Positions 1 to 11,963 of a stretch of 64,000 nucleotides of DNA are shown in pieces. The stretch spans positions 182,971-246,970 of the forward strand of contig JAYKAV010002628.1 in the NCBI GenBank assembly GCA_035582835.1, written 5' to 3'. Source of the stretch: Phoebastria nigripes (Eukaryota; Chordata; Aves; Procellariiformes; Diomedeidae). Position 1 is the first letter of the stretch. Each line of letters opens with the position of its first letter. Both the position numbers and the translations under genes were made by a program. The notes below the pieces were generated by a model. That model was not told the origin of the DNA, did not search any database, and saw only the letters and a list, made by a program, of their open reading frames with translations.

Positions 1-59
1 CCTCCCTCCGCATGACTCCCCCACTTCCCCCGGTGCTGGGGTCTCCCTCTCCGTGGAGG

Positions 60-65
60 AATAAA
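60..65 (+). terminator. Candidate poly(A) signal of a plus-strand gene to the left
   Basis: A plus-strand AATAAA lies about 180 bases beyond the likely 3' end of MFSD12. In human the neighbour on this side is the plus-strand FZR1/TEKTIP1 pair, so this could be the end of one of those transcripts. No coding sequence of that neighbour is visible in bases 1-60, so the assignment rests only on the hexamer and synteny. Confidence 0.25.
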
Positions 66-242
66 GGGGAAAGGGGGAGCACCGTTGGGTCAAAACCCCA
101 AGAGCCCTTGTGCACGCCCCAAACCACTTACCCTGCTCCTGCCCCCCCCAGCCATGGGGGTCCCCCACCCCCAGGAGCAGAGAGCCCAGGCCCTGAGGGT
201 CCTGCCCGAGCGTGGAGGGGCCCAGGGAAGACACCAAGGCCA

Positions 243-649
243 TTTATCCACGGTTAGAGGTGCTTTGTTGTTGGTTTTTTTTTTTCTCTCTCCTTTTTCT
301 CCTCCTTTAAAAAGTGCCGTTTGTAGATACTGACCTTACAAAAGCAGGTTAAAACCGAGGGCCGGGCGCCCGTCCCCCATGCTGGGGCCGACCCCTGCAG
401 CCCGGCCCAGGGTCTTCTAGTGTTACACTTGTGCAAGCACAGAGTGACATCCTTCACGAGTCCCCAGGCAGGGCACGGGGGTGTGTGGGGGGCACACGAG
501 TCCAGTGCAAGGTGACAGGGAGACAGGGCAGGGGCCAACCTCCCCCAGAGCCCAGCGTCCCCGTCCCTGTGCCATGCCCTGCTGTGGGGGTCCCTCCAGG
601 CAGAGCTCAGTGGCGTGGACACCATGGTGGCCGAGAACACGGGCCCTGC
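243..649 (-). other. MFSD12: MFSD12 3' UTR (approximate end)
   Basis: This is sequence downstream of the proposed MFSD12 stop. On the minus strand it contains a purine-rich tract (about 273-310) and then a GATAAA hexamer (complement of 243-248), followed by a GT-rich stretch. That fits a weak cleavage and polyadenylation site. There is no canonical AATAAA on this strand here, so the end is uncertain. Confidence 0.4.
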
Positions 650-3600
650 TCAGTTGACGGTGCCACTCTGGATCCTTCCCTCCACACTCTCGGTCACGCC
701 GTAGGTGGTCCCCGCTCCGCTCAGCCCCTGCAGGCAGACAGCATCTGCAGGGATGGGAGGGAAGGGACAGGTTAGGAGCCATTGCAGCTGCTGGGGTGAC
801 CCACCACTCTCCTGCCACTGGCACGAGGGGCCCTGTCACATCCCCAAGGCAGCAGGGGGGCAGTTCATCCTCTCCCCAGAGCAAGACACAGGCACCCAGC
901 CGGGCAGAGAGGCAGCTGCTGAGCTGGCACCAAGCATTGGTCCCAGGCCTGGCAAGGGGCACCCCCTCCCCAAACCCTGCCCCCACATTTGGCTACCAGC
1001 ACGCAGAGCAGCCCCCACCACCCCTCGGTGACCGACGGGGTGCTAGGGTCAGCACGGCCATCGCAGGGCCAGGCAGGGGTGGATCCTGCCCTCCAGGAGG
1101 GCACAGCAAGCAGGCGCAGCCCCCGGCTCCGGGGCCAGGAGTGGCAGAAGCGGGATGGTGGCCCTGCCCCGTGTGCCTACCATGAGAGTCCCCCTGCGGG
1201 CAGAGCCGCGAGCATCCCCACAGCCAGCCCACCCAGCAGGGCACCTCCCGCCGGGACAGGGCTCCCGCTGCCTCCCCGCAGCCGGGGCCATCTGGAAAGA
1301 CACTTTCGCTTCAGCCCAGGCTGGCACAGGACATGGGGCTCCCAGTGTCCCCAGCCACATGCCTGGCCCCCCTCCGGTGCCCCCAGCCCCACTCACGGTA
1401 GCGGACACGGATGGGCCAGACCATGATGCAGCACAGAGAGGCGACGGCAGCGATGGCAATGCCTCCGGTGACCAACACCATCACCCAGTGGTAGAAGCTG
1501 ATGCAGGCAGGGCAGCAGAGCTCAGTCCTGCAGGAAGAGGGCAGGGACGTGGCTTGGTGGCCAGGACCAGAGCCTGGCCCAGTGCTGCCCAAGTGCCCTG
1601 GGGCTGCTGACAGCGGTCCCACGTCCTCGGTGTCAGGACTGGTTCACACTGGGATGTGAGGGAAAGGTCCAGGGCAAGGGGAGAGGGCAGCACCCTGGAC
1701 ATCGAGATCCCCAGCCCCTTCGTGCGTCCCAGAGATGCAGCCCTTGTCTAGGGCCAGAAGAGAAGTCGAGGAAGGATTTAAGACAAATCAGAGCTGGTTT
1801 CCACCCATGTCTCTCGCTCCAAACCAGGAATATTTGCTGCCTGGCCCCGAGACGATGTGGTGGGAGCTGCCACTGGGAGGGTTCCCGCCCCGCAGGGACA
1901 CTTACGGGCATGGGTGCAGGTTCTGGATCGCCATCACAGCCAGGCCGTTGGCCATCTTGTCTGTGAAGCTCATGGCGCCGTAGACGAATGCGCCGCTGTG
2001 CTGCGAGGGGAGAGGAAACTTCATCGGCTGCTATGCCGAGGCCAGCCCCGCCACGCAGCCCAGCGGGTGCCGGCAGCGAGAGCCTTGTGCCCTCTCATGG
2101 GCAGAGCCCATATTACAGCAGAGCCTGGGCACAGGGGACAGGGCTGCCCGCACCCCCACCGCAGACCCCCCTCGCAGGGGTCTCCGTCCCCCCTGATCCC
2201 GTTCCAGTGACCGCCCCAGCCCATGGGCTCCAAGTCCCGCTGTGACACCCTGGTCCATCCCGGCCGGGAGGAGCAGATGTACCGTGTTGGTGCCGATGAG
2301 ATCTGCTGTCATGGAGAGGGAGGTGACCAGGATAGTGGCGGAGCCAGCCCCAAGCAGCACAGCTGCCCCATAGATCTCTGCNCCGATCTGCCTGGCCAGG
2401 GTCACCCAGGAGGCAAAGGCCAAGATCACGAGGATGCCCACGAAGTAGGTCAGCTGCTCCGGGCCAGCGTGGGGACAAGCAGAGGGAGAAGGGAAAGCTC
2501 AGACCCCGGCTCGGCTGACACCCAGCAAGGCAGGGGTGAGAGGGGAGGTCACAGGGGCCAGCTGCTGCCTAGGACCCGTGGGGGACAGCCCTGGCTCTCT
2601 CCCAGCTGGTTTTAAACAAGGAGCCCCCAAACAGCAAGTGCCTTGCAGTGGTCCAGGCTGTTTTACAGCGTTGGCCACAGCCTAAAAGCCAAGCCCCCAG
2701 CAGAGCTGTAGGCAGGGTGCCTGCGTAGGACATGGGGACACCCAACCGGCAGCAGAGGTGGGGGCTTACTGGGGAATGATGCTTGCTGCAGTGCGGAGGG
2801 GGATGCACTGGAGGGGCAGCCCCCTCCTGCTGGCACTGCAGACCCCTACACTCCATGCCTGTCCAGGGTGGCTCAGCCAAACCCTCCGTCTGTCTCTCAT
2901 GGGCACCATGGGGCTCCCCCTGCCCAGTCAGGGCTGCACAGGAGAGGCTGACTCTGGACCAGCATCACTTTCCCCAACCTCAGAGATGTGCAGGGTAGGC
3001 CCATGCCCCGTCACCCAGCCCACCACCCGCACTGTCCCAGTGGGACCCATGCTGCAGCAGGGGTTCATCTGCAGAGGATGCACNAAGGGTCCCTGCTCTC
3101 CAGCCAGGCTCAGGTGTGCCGAGTGCTCTGCTCACTTGTGCGGTCAGGATCTGGCCCCGGGCCTCTCCTTGGGTCTCACTCAAACCTCACCAGGCCCCCA
3201 GGACTCACATTTCGACCTATCCACTTATTCACAGGCTTCATGAGGAAGGAGGAGAGGAAGCCACTGATGTACATCACCAGGGGGATGGTGGCAATGTATT
3301 TCTGCAAGAGACGAGGACAGGGACACGAGCTCCAGATCATCAGCACAGGACCCCTGCCCACGCGACCTCGATGCGCNGGCAGGGACCTGCCCTGTGCCCA
3401 CCTTGGGCAGCAGCAGTGAGTTGGTCAGGTACATGGCGATGTAGGTCTGGGACAGGTTAACGATGAGCCGGGTGGACATGTAGAGCACCGCAACCTGTGA
3501 GGGGACAGAGACAGGGCAGCACCGCTCAGCCCGTGCAAACTGGAGGTAGGGAAGGCTGGCACCTTCCATGCCCAACCCTGTCATGGCACAGATGCCCACT

Positions 3601-6600
3601 GAGAAGGGGACAGCCCCCCTGATGTGGTAGGCGGGTGCCCAGTACAGCCCATCTCTCCATCCTCACCCGCACCAGGGGCACATCCCACTGCCAGAGGATG
3701 CCCACAGCACCCAGGCAGGGCAGCAGCCCAGGACAGGCACCGCAAGCCCTGCCCGCAGCCGTACCTGGTAGAAGGCAGGCTCCAGCAGCCAGTCTTTCCA
3801 GATCAGCAGTGGGCACGTGGGGCTCACAGGCTCCTCCTGCAGCAGGGGCGTGCTCTCCTCCAGCTGGGCCAGCGAGCCCGGCGGGTANGGCTTCTCTTTG
3901 GTGCCCAGGTGGAAGATGAGGGAGAACACAGCCCCCAGCCCCACCACAATGAGGGACAGGTTCTGGGTGAGGCAGAGGGGGTGAGCATAGCAGGAGGTGC
4001 CCTTTGCCTGCCCATCATCCACCCCCCAGCAGTCTGGTGGATAAAGAGGGGTTCCCAAAAACCCAGGGAGAGCTCAGTGCGGCCCCTGCCCAGTGCGGTA
4101 GGTGAGATTTCAGGGCACTGCTATTTTGCTCCCTCCAGTACCTCCCCCACTGAGCCATGTCCCACCCAGGGAAGAGAGGACCCCAGGGACTGAGCCCTGC
4201 CTCTTACCCGAAATATAGGGACATCCTGGATGCCTAGGTGCTCTGTGCGGTCAGGCTGGTCCACCTGGAAGTTCAGCAGGAGCCAGGCCAGGCCATATAC
4301 AGTGATATTGGCCATGACGGTAAAGGCATACCTGGGGGGAGACAGCACCTCAGGGTGATGCAGAGGGACAAGCACAGCTCCAGGCACGGCGGGGACACCT
4401 CGACCCAAGGCTGCCCTCCAAGCCAGGCATGCTAGAGCCAGCTTTGCACCCCAGTGTCATTGCTGAGGCAACACCCCCAAGAGCACGCAGCATCTGGCCA
4501 GGCGTTAGCCTTACTGGTGCACCTCCCAGCATGCCCAATCCAAGCCTCGGGGCATGACTGGGAGGAAACCAATATCCCTCTGGGTCAGCCTGTCCACCCT
4601 CCAGTCACAGCTCACCTCTGCCTCAAGGATGCCCCGAGCTGCCCAATCCAGTGCCCCCATAGTCGGACCCCTTGGCCCCAGGTTTACCCCAGCACTGCCC
4701 CACATCCTCCCTGCCCGGCTGCGCTGCAGTCCCTGCTTGCCTGCCAGAAGGGGAACTTCCTCCCACCGGGGCAGATAACCAAGCCCCGCTCCATCTGCTA
4801 AACACTCCTTCCCGCAGCCTGATCCTGCCAGATAAGCAGCACTGAGCTGGGCTCCATGCATGGAGCTGCATGCGCTGCCCAGCCTGGCCCTGGGGCCATC
4901 CCTACCTATGGGGACAGCCTGCACAGGGCTGTGCCCAGCTCTCCCTGGGGGCATCTGGGGGGTCTACTGCTCCCCTGTGAGCATCACCCTCCAGTCCCGA
5001 AGGAGAAGTGCCCCACGGGCTGTGTCACCAACATCCCTGGCATCAGGACATTCCCTCCTGGCACCAAAGGGTTTGGGCCACCAACCCAGAAGACCAGCGT
5101 CACTTGGACACATCCTGCAGGACACCCACATGGCCCAGTCCTGGTCCTGCTACACCAAGGGCTCAAGTGTGCCATGGCACCCAGGGAACATCAGACCCGT
5201 GGCACCCAGGGGACCTCTCATCACATAAGCGATGGGACCCGGCGCAGGCAGCGCTGCTCCCCTGGGTTCAGGGGACACCTAGGTCTGGCCATGCTCACCT
5301 GAAAGCTGTGAGCTCCACCTTCTCATGGTCGCTGGTCACCAGCTCAGGGATGAGGGACAGGTGGGAGATCTGTGTGGCCGCCCAGCCAAATTGAAAGATG
5401 ACGATGAAGGGGAGGTAGTAGATGAAGGCTGCCCACTGCGGCGTGTTCTCCTTGCAACCCAGGCAGGGGTTGAAAATGAAGGGGAAGGACACGAGGACGC
5501 AGGTGGTGCCTGGGAAGAGAGCAGAGTGGTGAGAGGCTGCAAGCCCTCTTTCCCTGGGACCCCAACGGCCCCAGCCAGCTCAGACACAGATGGACAGACA
5601 CAGCCAGCCCTCTGCTAGGACAGGTCCTACCCCACAGGGCTGGGGAGGGAGGTGGGCCCCTTCCCCCAGCCTGGTGAGACACATGGAGCCCCATATCCCC
5701 CCTCACCCCATCCTGCACAGGATGATGTCCTTCCCTCTCACACCCAGCGGCGAGACAGACAGACAGACACTTGTCAGCAGACTTCTCCCCAGTCAAGTTC
5801 CCCCCACAAAGTGCAGCACCATCTCGCACCCGCTCTGTCCCCCTCAAAATGCCAGAGGATAGACCCTCAGGCCGTCATGACACGCAGCCACCAAGGGCTT
5901 CTCTCCCCATCTCCAGCCTGCAGATCACCAGTCCCAAGGACACGCACTGCCCTGCCGCCTGCCTGCAGGTGATAAGGCACCCCGAGGGCCAGGAGGGCTC
6001 CGGGCTGTCCCGCGGGCACAGGGCCAGCCCATCTGTCCCCTTGTCCCTTCTCCCATGGGGCTGGCAGAGGGAGCCATGCTCCCTCCACGCTTGCGGAAGT
6101 CACCTGCAGAGCGATGGCCAGGGACACCTCCAGTGCAATGGGGGAGACAGGAGCAGATCTGCCCCCCACGCCGGGCTCTGAGCCATGGGAAGGTCCCGGC
6201 TGAGTCAGGGACAGCAGAGCCAGGCTCCTCCCTCTGCTGCAGCGTGACGGCGTGGGGACGCCTGCGTGGAGCAGGCAGGGACAGGCTGGCTTCTCCCTCC
6301 CCTTTCACAAGGTTACGGAGCAAATCTGTGATGTTCCACTGCTCCCAAGGCCCAGGCGCCGATGCGGAGACGGCTGCGTGCCCTGTCCTGTGTGTCCCCA
6401 GCTTCACCGGCTGCTGCCGAAGAGCCATGGGAACATGTTCCTATAGCTGGGGGGAACCTGCAGCCACTTTGCCAGGTCCCCAAGATCCCCTCTCCAGGGG
6501 ACTTTGCAAGATCCTCCTCCTCACGAGTGATTTCTCCTCCTCTTATGAACGGCAATTCCTCCTCCCCATCGCTTCCACGTGGCACAGCCACCCCAGCTGC

Positions 6601-9600
6601 CACAGGGCCAGGGCAAAGTGGTTCTCCCTGCACCGAGGGTAGGCAGCGACAATCCCAGCCTGGCTCAGATCCATCCTGAGCAAGGACCCCGGCAGGGTGC
6701 TGGGTGCTGCCCTGCACCGGCTCGCAGCTGGCTCTGGTGCTCCAGGAGCTCCCCAAAGGACAGGGGACTCAGGCACACCACGGTGTCTCTGCTCCAGACA
6801 AGCCAACGGGACGGGAAGGGTCCAAGAAGGTTCAAACCAGACCAGACCTCCTTTGTTCCCTGTTACAGGGCTGTTGGTTTTAACCAAGCCCCATCTGCAG
6901 GGTCAGGGAGGCTCTGCCCCNTCCCCAGTCCCAGGGCCCCGCAGGGTCGGGCTCTGCAGTCCCCTAAGGGCTGTGAGGGACTTGCCCGCGTCCCCAGGGG
7001 AGTGCTGGGGCAGGAGCTGCGGGCCCCAGGCTGCTGCAGCCTCCACATCCGCCCCTGCGCCCACCCACGAGCCATCGCCACCATCACACACGCAGGAGAC
7101 TCCTGTCACTCCCTCCTCCCCATGGCCCCCAGGGACAGGCGGTGCCCACCACCGAGGCCACCCCCACCGGCCACCCCCATGGAGCTGTGCTCCTCTGGCA
7201 TGGGGCTGTGAGCTGCATCCCGACACCCGTGTATCCCTGGGTCTGCCCAAGCGAACGCAGCTTCACTGTGAGCCAGAGGGGTCCTAGGGATGCCCCACTC
7301 TCCCAAGCGGGGCCGTGGGAGCCCCCCCAAGACCACCCTGCCCATCCCTGCAGCACCCCCGGGCAGGCAGCAGAGGTCCAGGCTCTCATCTCCTGGCCCT
7401 GCAGGGCAGGATCACAGGAATGCCAGGCTGCACGGCACAGGCACCCCAGGCAGGGAATTTGGTACAGCGCTGCCAGACTGGCTCAGACAGGCAGCAAAGA
7501 GCCACTCATCCTTCCCACCCCATTGTGGCAGGAAGCTGCCCCCAAAAAAAGCCGGTGAGCAGGCAGGCCGGCGTGTGGGGTGAGCTACCCAGCAGCGCCG
7601 GCACTGGCAGCCCAGCAGCGTGGTGGGGAGATGCCACTGATAGCAACTCGTGGTATCTCGCCCCCGCCGAGACTGCGGTTTCACAACGTTTCCTCTGATC
7701 TGAGCACGAGTTGCCACCAGACAAGCCGCCTCGCTCCCATGCGAAGCATCTTGCCGCAGCGTGACTGAGTGAGCCGAGAGCGGCATTGGCACAGCCGATT
7801 CCAACAGGTTTGCTGGCCCCGCTNGGTCGCACCGTGGTCAGCCAAGGGAGGCAGCCGGGGTAGCCCCCACCTTCTAGGAATAACCCATGCTCCGGCCAGG
7901 GAAATGCAGCCTCCATCTGTGCCTCCAGCCTCTACCTGTGCTGCTGAAGCAGGCAGGGCCAGGCAGGGTGCTCTGCTCCCCGCAGCAGGGAGCGGGGCCG
8001 GCCGGGGCAGCTGTAGCCCCTGTCCAAGATGTGATTCAGGACTTCCCCTTCAGTGCACGCTAGGCAGCACCCAGCTGGAGCGGGCCTGCCNGGGGAGGGG
8101 GAGAAGCACAGCTCCAGCCACTTCCCTAAATCTAGGGCACAGATGTAGCTGACACCGCGGCAGGGGGTGAAGCTGCTCCCCTCCAGCCCTGGCCAACACC
8201 CTCCCTGACTCGCCAAGCAAAACTCCGGGGAGATCAGCCACCTTATCAGGCTAGGGTTCGGTTGCACGAAGTGGTGGGCCGAGATAAATTCGGGATCAAG
8301 ATAAGAGCACCCACACTACAACNGTCCTCCCTCCGCATGGGTCCACTCCGGGCAAGCCGGCACTCGGGCGTTAACATGCTGTTACCGGGAGGAAGCATCA
8401 AGGGTCTTTATCTCTGGCTGTTGATGGACGTTTCTTCACTAAATGCCCCATTCCCCGTCTGGGTCAGCAGGGATGGGGCAGGCTCCTGTGCTGGTCACGG
8501 CACCGAGGACCCTTCTCCAGGTCACACTGTCCCCTCAGAGAGGGACCCTGACACAGGAGTCCCTACCAGCCCCTGCACTTCATTGCATTTTTTGACCCCA
8601 GGGCACGATGCAAGACGAGCGCCTGTTAATAACTCACAGGGAGCTGGTGCCTCCTCCACATCCCCACGGGGCTCTTACTCACCAGGTGCCAGTTGCCTTC
8701 CCCTGCCACGGCCGGGCAGCGCTGCCTGCAAACGCAGCATGCGGGGTGCCAAGCCCCGGCACGGTCAAGGGCCCCCTGCCCCAGGATCACCCATGGGGAC
8801 AACCAAGAGCTGCCTGGCCACAGGCAAGTCCCAGGTAAACCCCCAGGCTCCCGGGAAAGTCCAGATTTTACTGTCGGTCTCATTTTTACTGCAGCATCAA
8901 CTGACTAAGCACACAGCTCTCACCCCAACTCGATGCCACCCCCACGCAGGGATGGCCCAAGGGACAGCAGGGAACCCCGGGCTGTGAGCGCCCAGGCAGC
9001 CCCCACCACCGCAGCATGGGCCACCGGGATGGGGACAGTGCCCAGGCAGGACGGGGACACTGCGGTGCCCCTTCCCCATCCGGGTTCAGCCATCCACGCC
9101 TGGGGGATCCCAGAGCACCCTGCTGTCCCCCCAGGGCTGTCCCCTACACATGGGGCACCCCAGTCACCACCTCACTGCCATGGGGGATGCTGCCACTCCA
9201 TATGGGGCACCCCAGAAAGGCACCTCCCGGTCTGCCCCACTCCACGCAGGGCACCCCGGGCCCATCTCCCCCACCCAGGACACTGCTGCCCCAGCCCTGA
9301 TACTGCCTAGGGCTGGTTCAGCCTCCATACAGGGCACCCAGGAAAGCCCCCTCAGGGCAGCCCCCCTTCCACAGGGGGCTGCTCCCTTCCACCCTAGGGC
9401 ACCCAATTCTGCTCACCCCAGGGCTGGCCCTCTCCATCTGGGGGGGACCCAGTCCCCACCTCACTGCCACGGGGGCTGTTCCCCCCTCCAGGCAGGGGGC
9501 TCCAGGAAGGCTTCTCTGGGGCTGACCCCCACCTCAGAAAGGCTCGCCCAGGGCCACCCATCTTCACCCAGGGCACCCTGGAAAGGCACCCTCAGTTTCC

Positions 9601-10467
9601 CCCACCCATGGCATCCCAGAAAGGCACCCTGGTTCCCCCCCCATCCAGAGCATCCCCAGGGCTGACCTCCTACCCCAGAAAGGAGCCCCCAGGGCTGACC
9701 CCCACACACTCAGAGCACCCCAGAAAGTCACCCCTCTCCACTCAGGGCATCCCAGAAAGGCACCCTTGGTCCGGTTCCCCCTCCCCGGGCACCCCAGAAA
9801 GGCACTCTGGGGCTGATCCTGCACCCCAGAAAGGTTCCCCAGGGCCATCCCTCCCCACCCAGGGCACCCCAGAAAGGCTCTCCCAGCGCTGACCCCCCAA
9901 CCCAGAGCACCCCAGCAAAGCCCCCCCCAGGGCCACCCCTCTCCACTCAGGGCATCCCAGAAAGGCACCCCGAGTGCCCCCACCCAGGGCACCCCAGAAA
10001 GGCTCTCCCCGGGCCCATCCCTCCCCACCCAGGGCACCCTGGATAGGCACCCTCGGCTCCCCCAGCCAGGGCACCCCAGAAAGGCTCTCCCAGCGCTGAC
10101 CCCCCCAACCCAGAGCACCCCAGCAAAGCCCCCCCAGGACCACCCCCCATCCCAGGCCACCCCAGCACCCACCGGCGAGGTGCCAGGACTTCCTCCGCCC
10201 GTAGCGGCCGCAGCCGGCGGAGCGGTCGGCCTCGTAGCCGAGGAGCGGCGTGCAGAGCCCGTCGGCCACCTGCCCGGCCAGCAGCAGGGCGCCGGCCAGG
10301 CGGTGGCCGTAGCCCAGCACGGCGTGCAGGTAGAGCAGCAGGTAGGTGAACCACAGCGAGGCGCAGAGGTCGTTCAGGAAGTGCCCGGCCGCGAAGCTCA
10401 GCCGCGCCCGCAGCGGCAGCTCCGCGCCTCCCGCAGCCGCAGCCGCACCCGCCGGGGGCTCCGCCAT
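650..10467 (-). CDS. MFSD12: MFSD12, lysosomal/melanosomal major facilitator transporter, 10 coding exons
   Basis: Coding exons, 5' to 3' on the minus strand: 10467-10173, 5509-5299, 4331-4208, 3962-3765, 3494-3402, 3301-3209, 2453-2283, 2000-1906, 1527-1397, 744-650. All are bounded by AG/GT and join in phase, giving about 501 residues (human about 480). The start ATG at 10467 lies in a CpG island and begins [14 protein letters not shown], followed by the first helix with [17 protein letters not shown]. Later exons encode clear family blocks: [62 protein letters not shown] and [14 protein letters not shown]. Known role of the family: a 12-helix protein needed for cysteine import into lysosomes and melanosomes, affecting pheomelanin and coat or skin colour. 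Single Ns at about 2382 and 3888 blank one codon each. The last exon is the least certain, because the C-terminus does not match the human tail and a second acceptor lies 17 bases downstream. Confidence 0.93.
5510..10172 (-). other. MFSD12: MFSD12 intron 1 (4.7 kb)
   Basis: This large first intron lies between the CpG-island exon and exon 2. It is GC-rich with no coding exon that I can place. Its last 1.1 kb next to exon 1 is a minisatellite, described separately. I see no tRNA, SINE or LINE in the remaining 3.5 kb. Confidence 0.8.
9080..10165. repeat. GC-rich minisatellite in MFSD12 intron 1
   Basis: About 1.1 kb of imperfect repeats built on the plus-strand theme 'agggcaccccagaaaggcac', alternating with 'gggctgaccccc' spacers. 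A higher-order unit is visible: about 75 bases at 9857-9930 recur almost unchanged at 10065-10139. The array stops within 10 bases of the exon 1 donor. On the minus strand it stays open and gives meaningless Gly/Trp-rich ORFs. Confidence 0.9.
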
Positions 10468-10720
10468 GCCGCGCCGCCGCCGGCCCGCAGCGCCCGGGAC
10501 GGGACGGGACGGGGCGGGGCGGGGCTGCGGCGCTGCCCGGCCCCACCGTCCCGGTGCTCCCCCCCTTGGCCGGCTCTGCCGCCCGACGCGGGGCCGCCGC
10601 CTCCCGCGCCGGGGCAGGATGCTCCGAGCGGTGCCCGCGAGGGCTCCTCACCCCCGAGCCCGGGGGGCGCCGGGACCCCGGAGCGGGGCGGGGCTGGGGT
10701 GCGTCGGGGTATGGGGGTCG
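10173..10720 (-). promoter_or_regulatory. MFSD12: MFSD12 promoter and CpG island
   Basis: Very CpG-dense sequence covers exon 1 and about 250 bases upstream of the ATG. It has several GGGGCGGGG-type Sp1-like boxes (for example near 10510-10525) and no TATA box. This is the usual form of a housekeeping-type first exon. The exact transcription start is not visible. Confidence 0.6.
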
Positions 10721-10729
10721 CCGGGGCTC

Positions 10730-11520
10730 CTGGTGGTGGGCACTGGAACCGGTGGGGGGCGGGTACTGGGATCACTGGGACGCTGGGGTGGCTACTGGGG
10801 TCACGGGGACCCCCTGCTTGGGTGGGTACTGGGGTCACTGGGAGCAGTATGGGGGTCCTGGGGTGACTGGGACCGTTATGGGCAGTACTGGGGTCACTGG
10901 GAACAGCGTGGGGGTACTGGGATGACTGGGACCGCCCCTTGTGTAGGTAATGGGGTGACTAGGACCATTATGGGCAGTACTGGGGTCTCTGGGAGCAGTG
11001 GGGGGGAGTACTAGGGTCACTGGGACTCTGGGGTGACTACTGGAGTCATGAGACCCCACCCCTTGGCTGAATACTGGGGTCACTGGAAGCAGTGTGGGGG
11101 TACTGGGATGACTGGGACCTCCTCTTGAGTAGCTACTGGGGTCACTGGAACCAGTATGGGCAGTACCCGCTGTCACTAGGACCAGTATGGGCAGTACTGG
11201 GAGCAGTGGGTCCCCCCTTGGGAGGGGAGTACTGAGGTCACTGGGAGTAGTTGGGGGGGGTTTCAGGGACCCCACGGGTGGGCGTTGGGGTCACTGGGAG
11301 CAGTGGGGGGGGTTCAGGAACCCCACGGGTGGGCGTTGGGGCCACTGGGAGCAGCCGTGGGGTGCTGGGGTTGTTGGGAGTGGTGGGGGAGGGTAACTGG
11401 AGTCACTGGAACAGCCCTGACGTGGGCACTGGGGTTACTGGGAGCAATGGGAGGATACTGGGATCACTGGGACTGGGGGCGCTGGGAGCAGTGAGGGCAC
11501 ACTGGGGTCACTCGACCCCG
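10730..11520. repeat. Minisatellite of 'tactggggtcactgggagcag' units between MFSD12 and HMG20B
   Basis: About 800 bases consist of degenerate 20-25 base units on the plus strand, with the theme 'ggtactggggtcactgggac' plus variants with 'gatgactggg' and 'agcagtg'. There are more than 20 copies. Between about 11255 and 11345 a longer unit carrying 'accccacgggtgggcgttgggg' appears twice. The array fills most of the interval between the divergent MFSD12 and HMG20B promoters. The plus strand is G-rich. Confidence 0.92.
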
Positions 11521-11559
11521 CCGAGGTCCCTCCCGGGGCTCCGCGCCCTGGACGCCGGG

Positions 11560-11963
11560 GTGGGCACCGGGGTCACCCGCGGTGGGCCGGTTGCGGTGGG
11601 GCCCCCTGCGCCGTGTCGTTGCCCCTTTAAGGCGCTGCCCTCCCCACAACACTTCCCCGTCCCCACGCCGATTGCTGATTGGCGGGCAGCCTGCCGCGCG
11701 CGCCGAACTCAGCGTACGCGCGCGCGCTGCGCCGGCCGGCCCCGCCCCCTCCTCGCCCCGCCCTCTCTCCGCCGTTTACCTCTGACGTGAAGCTCTCCAG
11801 CCAATCCGCGTTAGGCTGCGCGCTCCACGGCTCGGTGCGAGCGGCCAATCGGAAGCGCCGAGGCGGACTTCTAGTTTACATAATAATAGAGGGGCGTGGC
11901 CAGGCGAGGAAGAGTGGTGGAGGGGCCCCGGCGGCGCCAGGGAAGTTGGGGCGGGGGGGCCGG
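11560..11963 (+). promoter_or_regulatory. HMG20B: HMG20B promoter region (CpG island, CCAAT boxes)
   Basis: CpG-dense DNA upstream of the gap. It contains an inverted CCAAT box (ATTGG near 11678) and direct CCAAT boxes at 11801-11805 and 11845-11849. There is a CRE-like TGACGTGA near 11783 and an A/T-rich element (about 11875-11890). The HMG20B transcription start probably lies at about 11,900 or inside the following gap. Confidence 0.6.

Noticed and set aside
9564..10467. Long Gly/Trp-rich ORFs on the minus strand continuing from MFSD12 exon 1
   Set aside because: They are translations of the intron 1 minisatellite. The exon ends at the donor at 10172.
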